The notes below the pieces were generated by a model. The model was not told the DNA's origin and made no database searches. It worked only from the letters and a program-made list of their open reading frames with translations. From Eubacterium limosum (lineage in GTDB: Bacteria > Bacillota > Clostridia > Eubacteriales > Eubacteriaceae): a stretch of 64,000 nt of DNA. The position numbers were made by a program, and so were the translations under genes. Shown here piece after piece: positions 16,205 to 24,469 of the stretch. The stretch is from contig NZ_CP019962.1 of NCBI RefSeq assembly GCF_000807675.2, forward strand, positions 1,178,001 to 1,242,000. Reading direction: 5' to 3'. Numbering within the stretch: position 1 is the stretch's first letter; each line of letters begins with the position of its first letter.

Positions 16205-17267
16205 TGGTGACTCCTGCGTCTTCAAAGGTGAGCATGTCGTTCATGCACCGTGCGGCGCATTCCACGAGATGCATGGCCACCGCAGCACCGGTGCCCTCGC
16301 CAAGGCGGAAATTAAGATTTAGAAGCGGATGCATTCCCAAAGTCTGCCACATCATCTGATGTCCTGGCTCCTCGGACTGGTGAGAAGCGATCATATAGTC
16401 TGCGCAGGTGGGGCAGAGGCCTTTGGCAATTAGCGCGCCGGCAGTGGAGATAAAGCCGTCCACAACCACTGGCACCTTATTATAGGCGGCGCCAAGGATC
16501 ATGCCGGCAATACCGGCGATATCATAGCCGCCGACCTTTGACAGTACGTCCAGAGCATCGTTTTTATCTGGATTGTTGAGCGCGATGGACTCGCGGATAA
16601 TTTTAATTTTGTGCATGAGGCCGGCGTTGTTAAGGCCTGTGCCGCGTCCTGTAATGGAGGTCAGAGGATATTCTCCCATAACCGCGAGAATGGCCGCGCT
16701 GGGGGTGGTGTTGCCAATACCCAGGTCACCGGTACCCAGAAGCTCGACGCCCTCCTCCTGAATCATTTTTGCAGCGATATTGATGCCGGCTTCCAGGGCA
16801 GCGATTGCCTGTTCCCTGCTCATGGCTGGCCCTTTATGGAAGTTTTCACTGCCGTGAGCGATCTTAGCGTCGATGATGGCGCCCTTTTTTACCAGATCGG
16901 GCATATCCTCTTTAACGCCCATGTCCACCAGCCGCACCTCTGCGCCGGAGGCCTTTCCCAAAACGTTGACGCCTGCTCCGCCAGCGACGATATTGGCGAC
17001 CATCTGCATGGTTACCTCCTGAGGAAAGGCAGAAACGCCCTCCTCAGCAATTCCGTGGTCAGCCGCCATGGTCAGAATCATTTTTTTATCCACACAGGGG
17101 TGGATGGTCCGTTTAATTCCAGCCAGCTGGACGCCGAGTGTCAGGACCTGTCCCAGACTCCAGGGCGGAATGGCAAGTGATTCCACATGTGCGCAGGCTT
17201 TGGATTCCCAATCGGGGTCCTTTGGTTCAATATTTTCGATAACGTCCTTTAAAGTTAATGCACTCAT
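16191..17267 (-). CDS. cobT: CobT, nicotinate-nucleotide:dimethylbenzimidazole phosphoribosyltransferase
   Basis: CobT of 358 residues, typical length. It transfers phosphoribose from nicotinate mononucleotide to the benzimidazole, producing alpha-ribazole phosphate, and so activates the base made by its operon partners. Family landmarks include the AADHGIAEEGVSAFPQEVT region, the glycine-rich GTGDLGIGNTTPSAA and RLGEGTGAA near the C terminus, whose Glu is the proposed catalytic base. I use ATG 17267 (MSALTL), preceded by TGAGGT at 8 nt, rather than the upstream in-frame start at 17297. It sits between bzaB and bzaC, and its last bases contain the bzaC ribosome-binding site and start. Confidence 0.95.
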   Translation of the reverse strand: MSALTLKDVIENIEPKDPDWESKACAHVESLAIPPWSLGQVLTLGVQLAGIKRTIHPCVDKKMILTMAADHGIAEEGVSAFPQEVTMQMVANIVAGGAGVNVLGKASGAEVRLVDMGVKEDMPDLVKKGAIIDAKIAHGSENFHKGPAMSREQAIAALEAGINIAAKMIQEEGVELLGTGDLGIGNTTPSAAILAVMGEYPLTSITGRGTGLNNAGLMHKIKIIRESIALNNPDKNDALDVLSKVGGYDIAGIAGMILGAAYNKVPVVVDGFISTAGALIAKGLCPTCADYMIASHQSEEPGHQMMWQTLGMHPLLNLNFRLGEGTGAAVAMHLVECAARCMNDMLTFEDAGVTNGLA

Positions 17268-17385
17268 GATAAATACCTCATTATATGAATTTTGCAAATT
17301 TCAGGTGATCTTCAAGCTTAATTATAGCACTAATCTCAGCGGTAATGAGAAAGATTTGCCTGATTTTCAGACCATGGTCAACAGA

Positions 17386-18669
17386 TCAGGCAATACCGAA
17401 AAATTCAGCCGCGATATCCGCCGGGCATTTGCTTTTGCCGCAGGCAGCACAGCCATGGCTTTCGGGCTCAGATTTCAGCTTGCTTTCAAGGTATTCCGGA
17501 TCAAGGGCATTGGCAATCTGGGCTTTTTCATCCCGTGCTACCCGCGCCTTGGACATTGCCAGAGAGCGGTTCCACGCGTTGCCGCCCCGTTTTAAAACAT
17601 TGGCGGCATCCGCTGCGATTTTGGTCGTGCGGACGCCCATGCGTACATCATCTTCGTTTGGCAGGCCCAGATGTTCTGCCGGGGTCAGATAGCAGAGGAA
17701 GTCTGCGCCATGCATGCCGGCAAAGGCACCGCCGATGGCCCCTGTGATGTTATCGTAGCCTGGAGCCACATCAGTGGCAAGGAAACCGAGAATATAGTAG
17801 GGAACACCGTAGCAGAGCTGCTTCTGGAGCTGCATAGTGGTTGCAATCTGGTTAAGCGGCACGTGCCCCGGTCCTTCAATCATGACCTGTACACCGGCCT
17901 CCAGGGCGCGTTTAGTCAGCTCACCAGCAACAACCAGACCCTGTACCTGGGCAGCGTCCAGAGAGTCTGCATTGGCGCCTGGGCGGATGGCATCGCCGAT
18001 GGATAATACAGTATCCGTAGCTTTGAGAATTTCGAGCAGGCGGTCAAAGTGCTCATACAGCGGATTTTCTTTTTCGTTGTGGAACATCCACGCAGTCAGA
18101 AAGGAGCCGCCGCGGCTGACAACGTCGGTAACACGGCCGCTTTTTTTCAGGGCATTTAAAACCGACCAGTTTAAAGCAGAGTGGATGGCCATGAAATCCA
18201 TGCCCTCCTGGCATTGTTTTTCCACTGTGTCAAAAAGGTCATCCTCGGTCATTGCAACCATGCTGCCGTGTTTTTCAATGGCTTCGACACTGGCCTGGTA
18301 AACAGGTACGCAGCCTGCCGCAATATTGGAGATTGCGAGGCTCTGTTTGCGCATGGCGTCAATATCGTCACCGGTGGATAAATCCATAAAAGCATTGGCG
18401 CCGCATTCTTCTAGAATTTGCAGTTTCTTTGCTTCCATTTCCATATCATTACGGTCAGAGGATGTGCCCATAAGGCCGTTGACCTTTATATCCAGGCCGC
18501 CTCCGATACCGCAGATTTTATTGCGGCTGCGAAACTTGTTTTTGGGGATGACGATGTGGCCTTTAGCAACCCCTTCACGTACAAATTCCGGGGTAACGCC
18601 TTCAATCAGGGCGACTTTTTCCATTTCTTCTGTAATATGGCCTTTGCGGGCTTCTAGCATCTGTGTCAT
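17386..18669 (-). CDS. bzaB: BzaB, ThiC-like hydroxybenzimidazole synthase subunit
   Basis: ThiC paralogue of 427 residues. BzaA and BzaB together convert aminoimidazole ribotide to 5-hydroxybenzimidazole by radical SAM chemistry. The C terminus carries the ThiC-type cluster motif CX2CX4C (CAACGKSKC) and the body shows the ThiC signatures EGPGHVPLNQI, YYILGFLATDVAPGYDNI and LTPAEHLGLP. It is shorter than true ThiC and lies in a B12 operon, so it is not thiamine synthesis. AAGGAGG precedes the start at 18669 by 9 nt; the bzaA stop codon lies inside this site, 13 nt upstream. About 88 nt separate it from cobT. Confidence 0.92.
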   Translation of the reverse strand: MTQMLEARKGHITEEMEKVALIEGVTPEFVREGVAKGHIVIPKNKFRSRNKICGIGGGLDIKVNGLMGTSSDRNDMEMEAKKLQILEECGANAFMDLSTGDDIDAMRKQSLAISNIAAGCVPVYQASVEAIEKHGSMVAMTEDDLFDTVEKQCQEGMDFMAIHSALNWSVLNALKKSGRVTDVVSRGGSFLTAWMFHNEKENPLYEHFDRLLEILKATDTVLSIGDAIRPGANADSLDAAQVQGLVVAGELTKRALEAGVQVMIEGPGHVPLNQIATTMQLQKQLCYGVPYYILGFLATDVAPGYDNITGAIGGAFAGMHGADFLCYLTPAEHLGLPNEDDVRMGVRTTKIAADAANVLKRGGNAWNRSLAMSKARVARDEKAQIANALDPEYLESKLKSEPESHGCAACGKSKCPADIAAEFFGIA

Positions 18670-18682
18670 TGTCTTGTCCTCC

Positions 18683-19966
18683 TTACTCTGCTCTCAAATA
18701 TTTTTCAACAATCTTCATGGCGCAGTATTTACCGCACATGGTACATTCCGAAGTAAAGCTGGTGCTGCGTTCACGCCAGACGCGCTCAGCGGTTTCAGGG
18801 TCGATGGACAGCTTGAACTGTTCTTTCCAGTTCATGGCACGGCGGGCGACAGACATATCCAGATCCCACTTGACAGCCTGAGGATGTCCCTTGGCAACAT
18901 CGCCGGCATGGGCGGCAATCCGAGAGGCCATGACGCCCTGATAGACATCATCGACGTTTGGCATACCAATATGCTCAGCCGGGGTGACATAGCAGAGGAA
19001 ATCTGCGCCGGCATAAGCAGCAACAGCGCCGCCGATGGCAGAGGTAATATGGTCATAACCGGCAGCTGCGTCAGTCGGCAGACAGCCGAATACAAAGTAA
19101 GGAGCACCGTAACAGAGCTTCTTTTCAAGCTGTACAGTTGTGGCGATTTCATCGAGCGGTACGTGGCCAGGCCCTTTAACCATAACCTGTACGCCGGCTT
19201 CTCTGGCGCGTCTGACCAGACCGCCGAGGATGACCAGCTCCTCAACCTGAGCATGATCGAGTGAGTCGGCAATACAGCCCGGGCGCATACCGTCCGCAAA
19301 ACTCAGCACAACATCGTGTTTTTTACAGATTTCAATGAGGCGGTCAAATTCAGTATATAAAGGATTCTCGGTATTGTTATAGAGCATCCAGCCGATAAGG
19401 TGAGAGCCGCCGTAGCTCACAAGGGGATCAATGCGGCCTTCATCCTTAGCGCGGTGAATAACTGAAAGAGTGGTTCCGGGATGCAGCGCAATGAAAGCAA
19501 CGCCCTGTGACGCCTGTTTTTCAATCATGTCGAATAGATCGTCCGGCGTCATGTCCAGCGCGGTGCCATATTTTGCTTCTGCGGAAGATAGGGTTTCATA
19601 CATGGGCAGTGTGCCTACCGGACGGTCAACAGTAGACAGCACCTTTTCGCGCATTTCCTCAATGGGCCCTCGGACAGAGAGATCCATAAGGGTATCCGCA
19701 TGAGCCTTGACCGCCGCGTCGATTTTTGCCATTTCACCATCGATGGTATCATCTGCTTCATACATTCCCACACTGGCGCTGACCTTGGTAAACAATCCTT
19801 TTCCTACAGCTACCGGATGAATATTTTCTCTTGAGCTGTGCAAGATTACGATTTCCCCTTTAGCGACACCTTCGCAGATAAATTCTGGGGTAACGCCTTC
19901 TTTTTCAGCAACGTACTGCATTTCCGCGGTAATCTCACCGCGTTTCGCTTTTTCCAACAAAGTCAT
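18683..19966 (-). CDS. bzaA: BzaA, ThiC-like hydroxybenzimidazole synthase subunit with a CX2CX3C motif
   Basis: First gene of the bza operon, a ThiC paralogue of 427 residues that acts with BzaB to make 5-hydroxybenzimidazole from aminoimidazole ribotide. It has the ThiC-type stretches KGPGHVPLDEI, GYDHITSAIGG and YVTPAEHIGMP. Its C-terminal cysteine motif reads CTMCGKYC, that is CX2CX3C, one residue shorter than the CX2CX4C of ThiC and of BzaB next door; I checked this on the nucleotide sequence near 18735. The start at 19966 has TAGGAGG about 10 nt upstream. Expression should depend on the cobalamin riboswitch ahead of it. Confidence 0.92.
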   Translation of the reverse strand: MTLLEKAKRGEITAEMQYVAEKEGVTPEFICEGVAKGEIVILHSSRENIHPVAVGKGLFTKVSASVGMYEADDTIDGEMAKIDAAVKAHADTLMDLSVRGPIEEMREKVLSTVDRPVGTLPMYETLSSAEAKYGTALDMTPDDLFDMIEKQASQGVAFIALHPGTTLSVIHRAKDEGRIDPLVSYGGSHLIGWMLYNNTENPLYTEFDRLIEICKKHDVVLSFADGMRPGCIADSLDHAQVEELVILGGLVRRAREAGVQVMVKGPGHVPLDEIATTVQLEKKLCYGAPYFVFGCLPTDAAAGYDHITSAIGGAVAAYAGADFLCYVTPAEHIGMPNVDDVYQGVMASRIAAHAGDVAKGHPQAVKWDLDMSVARRAMNWKEQFKLSIDPETAERVWRERSTSFTSECTMCGKYCAMKIVEKYLRAE

Positions 19967-20042
19967 GGTTTTTAAATCCTCCTAAAACAAAAAAATTTGG
20001 TGGAATGGCGTTTTTATTTTGCCGTCCTCAGCGTGCTGCTTC

Positions 20043-20059
20043 GGTGTTCTGTGAACACC
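20043..20059 (-). other. Small perfect hairpin in the bza leader
   Basis: GGTGTTC and GAACACC pair around a 3-nt loop, between the leader terminator and the bzaA ribosome-binding site. The role is unknown; it may shield or space the translation start. Confidence 0.5.
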
Positions 20060-20062
20060 TTT

Positions 20063-20141
20063 GTCGTATGCTGAAGTGAAAATAAAAAATCGCCTTAAAG
20101 CAAGCTTTGGCGATTCTTTCCTTTTCACTTCAGCACACGAC
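20063..20141 (-). terminator. Riboswitch terminator nested in a 20-bp helix
   Basis: Read leftward, an intrinsic terminator (stem 20088-20094 with 20109-20115 plus an inner 5-bp stem, T run next) lies downstream of the cobalamin aptamer. It is enclosed by a second, 20-bp pairing between 20122-20141 and 20063-20082 (one G-U pair). The outer helix can form only in transcripts that read through the terminator. Confidence 0.75.
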
Positions 20142-20221
20142 TGTTTGCTGTCACGAAAAAAATGGTAAAATCCATAGCTGCTTTACCAGCTATGAACTTT
20201 ACCATCGTTCATACGCGTTAA

Positions 20222-20378
20222 GAATCATAGGCAGGTCTCCTGACTTACGGATTAACATGAACCGACGCCTTCCCTTTCAGTGGCACTTGCCGGTCACTAC
20301 CGCTTACAGTGATGGGTTCGCTCAGGACTTTCACCTGATTCCCTATTCTCCCCTTACGGGGCACCATATCATTCATAA
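20222..20378 (-). promoter_or_regulatory. Cobalamin (B12) riboswitch
   Basis: On the minus strand this stretch holds the conserved B12-box core: GAGCGAACCCATC, AGCGGTAGTGACCGGCAAG, GCCACTG and GGGAAGGCG, with AAGTCAGGAGACCTGCC closing the structure. It lies between a promoter (20396-20424) and a terminator (20084-20115) ahead of bzaA. The expected logic is that adenosylcobalamin binding lets the terminator form and turns down lower-ligand synthesis. Confidence 0.93.
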
Positions 20379-20395
20379 ATATTAACTTGATTTTT

Positions 20396-20424
20396 ATTAT
20401 AACGGCATTTTTTTCTTTTTGCAA
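20396..20424 (-). promoter_or_regulatory. Promoter of the bza operon
   Basis: On the minus strand TTGCAA (20419-20424), 17 nt, TATAAT (20396-20401). The start point falls about 15 nt before the riboswitch aptamer. Confidence 0.75.
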
Positions 20425-20712
20425 GCGTTATCTGCAATTTTTTGTGTACTATAAAAAAACCATTTCAAGAAAAGTCCATAGGGAGTTGCCCTCAGGGGGC
20501 TTTGCGCGTATAATTTTATTATGAGAAAGATTTAAGAATTTCCCAGGCATCTTTTGGTGCAGATGGGTAAAAGGAACCGTAAGTAAAGGCTTTGGAAAGA
20601 AAATGGGATGAAAATATCATAAACCTTAACGGCTTGGTAAAAATGACAAAAAATGGCTAAGCCAAAGGGATTGGAAGGTATTCGTTAATTTAAGATTGGC
20701 TCGATTGCTATG
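20425..20712 (+). promoter_or_regulatory. CRISPR leader with promoter
   Basis: This gap has no gene. TTGCCC (20486-20491), 17 nt, TATAAT (20509-20514) form a rightward promoter that would start transcription about 190 nt before the first repeat. The remainder is A-rich. The position, the direction and the degenerate repeat at the far end all agree with this being the leader side. Confidence 0.6.
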
Positions 20713-21717
20713 GTTGAAGATTAACATGAGATGTATTTAAATTTAATCCTGTTAATAAACTGCTGTTTTTTAGTCATCGTTGAAGATTAACATGAGATGT
20801 ATTTAAATGAATGGAGGTAAGGATTGATGGACAAAATTAATTGGGTTGAAGATTAACATGAGATGTATTTAAATTAACCCACGGCTCCCATAGCATTACA
20901 ATCGAACGCTGTTGAAGATTAACATGAGATGTATTTAAATCTGAAAGGGGAAACCGGGCCGCAAGGCGAACGTGGTTGAAGATTAACATGAGATGTATTT
21001 AAATGCAAAGAAGATGAAGGCTATACCCTGTCGGGCTTGTTGAAGATTAACATGAGATGTATTTAAATCTATCATTATAATATAAAAGATAAATAAAAAG
21101 ACGAGTTGAAGATTAACATGAGATGTATTTAAATAAAGCCATGGGAAAGTCAAGGGGCTTGGTAAGTTGAGTTGAAGATTAACATGAGATGTATTTAAAT
21201 CTGGATGTTTTGAATGCCTTTGAAAATGGACAACTTGTTGAAGATTAACATGAGATGTATTTAAATGCAACAGCAAACGTAACAAGTATCGGACTTAGAC
21301 AAGTTGAAGATTAACATGAGATGTATTTAAATATAGCAAATAGATAGTTTAAAAATTCATCCATAGGTTGAAGATTAACATGAGATGTATTTAAATACGT
21401 TATCCCTGATCTGGCGGTCGAGCTGACGCAGTTGAAGATTAACATGAGATGTATTTAAATAAGTCACCAGAAGCCGTTAAACAGGCATTGGACGAGCGTT
21501 GAAGATTAACATGAGATGTATTTAAATTGTTGGTGACAATATTGACGGTTTTACGCACAAGTGGTTGAAGATTAACATGAGATGTATTTAAATGCTTTTT
21601 TATACTCTAAATCTGCATCAAGTTTTGTAGGTTGAAGATTAACATGAGATGTATTTAAATTTGCTTTAAACATTTTATTGTCTCTTTTTCATTTCGTTGA
21701 AGATTAACATGAGATGT
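20713..21717 (+). CRISPR. CRISPR array, 16 repeats and 15 spacers, type I-B-like repeat
   Basis: The 30-nt repeat starts GTTGAAGATT and ends GTATTTAAAT. Copies begin at 20713, 20779, 20845, 20911, 20975, 21039, 21105, 21171, 21237, 21303, 21367, 21431, 21498, 21564, 21631 and 21696. The first fifteen are identical; the last keeps only its first 22 nt (21696-21717), as expected for the leader-distal end. Spacers are 34-37 nt and all differ. The repeat resembles those of clostridial type I-B systems, but no cas gene is found from 1 to 64000, so processing enzymes must be encoded elsewhere if the array is active. Spacer 4 (20941-20974) reads in one frame as a collagen-like G-x-y run, common in phage tail fibres. 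The overlapping minus-strand ORF 20983-21285 is an artefact of the repeats. Confidence 0.97.
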
Positions 21718-21896
21718 CGCCATTGTAAACAACAATATACAGAGCTTTTCAAACTGTATTTTGTGAATGTTAAGTATTGTTTTACTGGCTATTGTAGTGT
21801 TAGTGTTCTAAAGGGAATTTACGAAGCAGAGGTGTAGCTTGGGCTGGTTTTAAGTATATTATCGGATAATGGATAAAAAGATGAGGAGGGAAGTGC
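21718..21896 (+). other. Gap between CRISPR array and AraC-type gene
   Basis: I see no gene here. ATTGT and ACAAT form a small hairpin just after the array, and GAGGAGGG at 21881-21888 is the ribosome-binding site of the next gene. I could not settle on a promoter. Confidence 0.4.
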
Positions 21897-23084
21897 ATGC
21901 TTTCGAGGGAAGTTTTTCTGGAGAAATTGAGAAGGGAAATTGAGGCAGAGAATCATTTGATTGCCGTCGCGTCTGGAACGGGGCTGACGGCAAAATACGC
22001 GATTCAGGGCGGCGCTGATTTTCTTCTGGCGCTGAACTCAGGCATTTTCCGCGGGATGGGACGCGGTTCTCTTGGCGGACTTTTGCCCTATGCCAACAGC
22101 AATGATATGGTTTATGAGTTTGGTATTCGGGAGCTTATTCCGTTGGTGGGTGATTTTCCAGTGGTATTTGGCCTGAACGCCACAGATCCCACAAGGGATA
22201 TGGCTGCTTATCTCGATGAAATCAGGCAGAGTGGTTTTATCGGCATCAATAATTACCCGACTATTGGCCTCATTGATGGTAAATTCAGAGAGGCGCTGGA
22301 GGAAAATGGCAGTGCTTTTGAGCATGAGGTAGAGGTTTTTCGCATGGCTCATGAGCGGGGAATGGTGACGGTGGCTTTTGTGTTTGATGAAAATCAGGCA
22401 GGGGCAATGCTAGACGCTGGGACAGACATACTCTGTGTACATCTCGGTCTTACTCAGGGGGGGATGCTGGGAGCGGCAAAGGCGCTGTCTCTGGTAGCCA
22501 GTAAGGACCGTATTGAGGCGATTTATGCACTTTGTGACCGACAGCGTCCTGAAGTTATTAAAATGCTGTATGGCGGCCCGGTAAAGACGCCAGTGGATGT
22601 CCAGTACATGTACCAGAACACCAGCGCCCACGGCTATATCGGCGGGTCAGCCTTTGACCGGATTCCCACAGAGAAGTCTCTCATGAACATTACCAAGGCC
22701 TTTAAGACAACCGACGACATTGATGAGAGTGATCTGATGTCCAAAATGCTTAATGGCATTACCAAGTATTACGATTATACGGGTTTTATAAAGGAATATG
22801 TAAAGGAAAACTACATGAATGAGATATCCTTTTTGGATCTCGCAAAGGTCTGCCATGTATCAAGAAGTCATCTGAGCGCTCTGTTCAAAAAAGAGGTGGG
22901 ATGCAGCTTTCCTGAGTATCTGGTCAACTTCAGGATTCATAAGGCGGCCAAGCTGTTGAAAGAAGAAAACTTAAGGGTTTCTGAAGTAGCTGAGCTGGTA
23001 GGTTATCAAGATGTAGCCCATTTCAGTAAAATATTCAAGAAATATATGGGCGTTTCACCGAAAACGGTTAAACATAAGACATAA
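21897..23084 (+). CDS. AraC-family regulator with PEP-hydrolase-like TIM-barrel sensor domain
   Basis: Fusion protein of 395 residues. Residues 1 to about 265 are a TIM-barrel domain of the phosphoenolpyruvate hydrolase-like family (FIGINNYPTIGLIDGKFR, CVHLGLTQGG, MLYGGPV). Residues about 290-395 are an AraC-type double helix-turn-helix (ISFLDLAKVCHVSRSHLSALFKK; VSEVAELVGYQDVAHFSKIFKKYMGVSP). The TIM domain is a clear paralogue of the complete protein at 24470-25300 (shared GLTAK/GITAK, GRGSL, FxGxxNxPTxGLIDGxFR). The simplest reading is that the regulator senses the substrate or product of that enzyme and controls the two genes that follow. GAGGAGGG gives a strong ribosome-binding site for ATG 21897. 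The ligand is unknown. Confidence 0.9.
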   Translation: MLSREVFLEKLRREIEAENHLIAVASGTGLTAKYAIQGGADFLLALNSGIFRGMGRGSLGGLLPYANSNDMVYEFGIRELIPLVGDFPVVFGLNATDPTRDMAAYLDEIRQSGFIGINNYPTIGLIDGKFREALEENGSAFEHEVEVFRMAHERGMVTVAFVFDENQAGAMLDAGTDILCVHLGLTQGGMLGAAKALSLVASKDRIEAIYALCDRQRPEVIKMLYGGPVKTPVDVQYMYQNTSAHGYIGGSAFDRIPTEKSLMNITKAFKTTDDIDESDLMSKMLNGITKYYDYTGFIKEYVKENYMNEISFLDLAKVCHVSRSHLSALFKKEVGCSFPEYLVNFRIHKAAKLLKEENLRVSEVAELVGYQDVAHFSKIFKKYMGVSPKTVKHKT

Positions 23085-23229
23085 ACACAAATCGGAAAGA
23101 CATAAGCACATGTACTTTGTAAAGGATTGGCAGTATCATATAAGTACACCGGATAATACAGATGCCCGTTATTGGGAGACAATGGCTGTCTGAAAATCAT
23201 CTGGAATCTTTTACAGGGGGTAAATGCAT

Positions 23230-24444
23230 TTGAAGACAATCGCAATTGCAGGAACATTTGATTCTAAAGGTCATGAGTATGCGTATGTCAAGGATCTGAT
23301 CGAAAGCCTTGGACTGAATACACTGACCATTAACACCGGGGTTTTTGAGCCGGTATTTGAAGCAGATGTTTCCAACGAGGAAGTCGCAAAAGCGGCGGGA
23401 GCAGACATAAAGGAAATCGCAGCTAAGGGTGACCGGGCTTATGCGACAGAAATTTTATCAAAGGGAATGGAAATTCTTGTTCCAAAGCTCTACCAGGAAG
23501 GTAAGTTTGACGGGATCATTTCCTTTGGCGGAAGCGGCGGAACCTCTCTGGTAACACCGGGGATGCGTAAACTGCCTATTGGCGTTCCCAAGGTAATGGT
23601 ATCCACCATGGCCTCCGGCGACGTATCAAACTATGTCGGTACCAGCGATATTGTCATGATGCCGTCTGTTGTGGATGTAGCGGGCTTAAACTCCATATCC
23701 ACTAAAATCTTTGCCAATGCGGCCTTTGCCATTGCCGGTATGGTAAAATTTGAAGATACTCATGTGATCGAGAAAAAGCCGCTTGTAGCAGCCACAATGT
23801 TTGGCGTTACCACGCCCTGCCTCACAGCAGCTCAGGAATATCTGGAAGCCAGAGGTTATGAAGTGCTCATTTTCCACGCGACCGGTACGGGCGGGCAGTC
23901 TATGGAAGCCCTGGTAGAAGGCGGTTTTATCGAGGGTGTTCTGGATATTACGACAACAGAATGGGCAGACGAGCTGGTCGGCGGTATCCTGGCGGCAGGA
24001 CCGCACCGCCTGGAAGCAGCCGGTAAAATGGGCGTTCCACAGGTCGTTTCAGTCGGTGCAGTGGATATGGTTAACTTTGGCCCAATGGATTCTGTTCCTG
24101 AAAAGTTCAGGGGGCGCAATCTGTACAAACATAATCCGATGATTACCCTTATGCGGACAACCACCTTAGAAAATAAAGAAATCGGTCATGTCATCGCTGA
24201 AAAGCTGAGCGCAGCAAAAGGGCCGGCAACCATCATGTTACCACTTAAGGGCGTATCTGGAATTGACGCTGAGGGTGAACCTTTTTATGGTCCAGAAGAG
24301 GATAAAATGCTCTTCGATGCCATCCGCAGTGAAGTTAACCGCGATGTGGTAGATCTGGAAGAATTTGACCTGCACGTCAATGATAAGGAATTTGCAGAAG
24401 CGGCAGCTCAGAAGTTAATTGACTTAATGCAGGCTGCCAAATAA
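23230..24444 (+). CDS. Tm-1-like / UPF0261 ATP-binding protein
   Basis: Protein of 404 residues of the UPF0261 (Tm-1-like) family. It matches the N-terminal half of the tomato antiviral protein Tm-1; in bacteria the function is not established. Landmarks are IAGTFDSKGHE at the N terminus, the glycine-rich SFGGSGGTSLVTPGMRKLP near 98-116, TMASGDVSNYVG and a C-terminal GVSGID segment. The start is a choice: ATG 23224 is only 3 nt from the AGGGGG site at 23215-23220, while TTG 23230 is 9 nt away and gives the usual family opening MKTIAIAGT, so I prefer 23230. The next gene encodes the partner domain 25 nt downstream. Confidence 0.85.
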   Translation: MKTIAIAGTFDSKGHEYAYVKDLIESLGLNTLTINTGVFEPVFEADVSNEEVAKAAGADIKEIAAKGDRAYATEILSKGMEILVPKLYQEGKFDGIISFGGSGGTSLVTPGMRKLPIGVPKVMVSTMASGDVSNYVGTSDIVMMPSVVDVAGLNSISTKIFANAAFAIAGMVKFEDTHVIEKKPLVAATMFGVTTPCLTAAQEYLEARGYEVLIFHATGTGGQSMEALVEGGFIEGVLDITTTEWADELVGGILAAGPHRLEAAGKMGVPQVVSVGAVDMVNFGPMDSVPEKFRGRNLYKHNPMITLMRTTTLENKEIGHVIAEKLSAAKGPATIMLPLKGVSGIDAEGEPFYGPEEDKMLFDAIRSEVNRDVVDLEEFDLHVNDKEFAEAAAQKLIDLMQAAK

Positions 24445-24469
24445 ATAAAATATTTAAAGGAGAACGATA

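Noticed and set aside
17068-19264. Several long plus-strand ORFs opposite cobT, bzaB and bzaA (up to 312 codons)
   Set aside because: They are antisense shadows of well-recognised genes with no ribosome-binding sites or family features.
17386-19966. Duplicated thiC for thiamine synthesis
   Set aside because: Both genes sit in a cobalamin-riboswitch operon with cobT and B12-type radical SAM genes, and there is no TPP riboswitch; the bza assignment explains everything.
20983-21285. 100-codon minus-strand ORF with LNTSHVNLQ repeats
   Set aside because: It is created by CRISPR repeats; its period equals repeat plus spacer and it has no ribosome-binding site.
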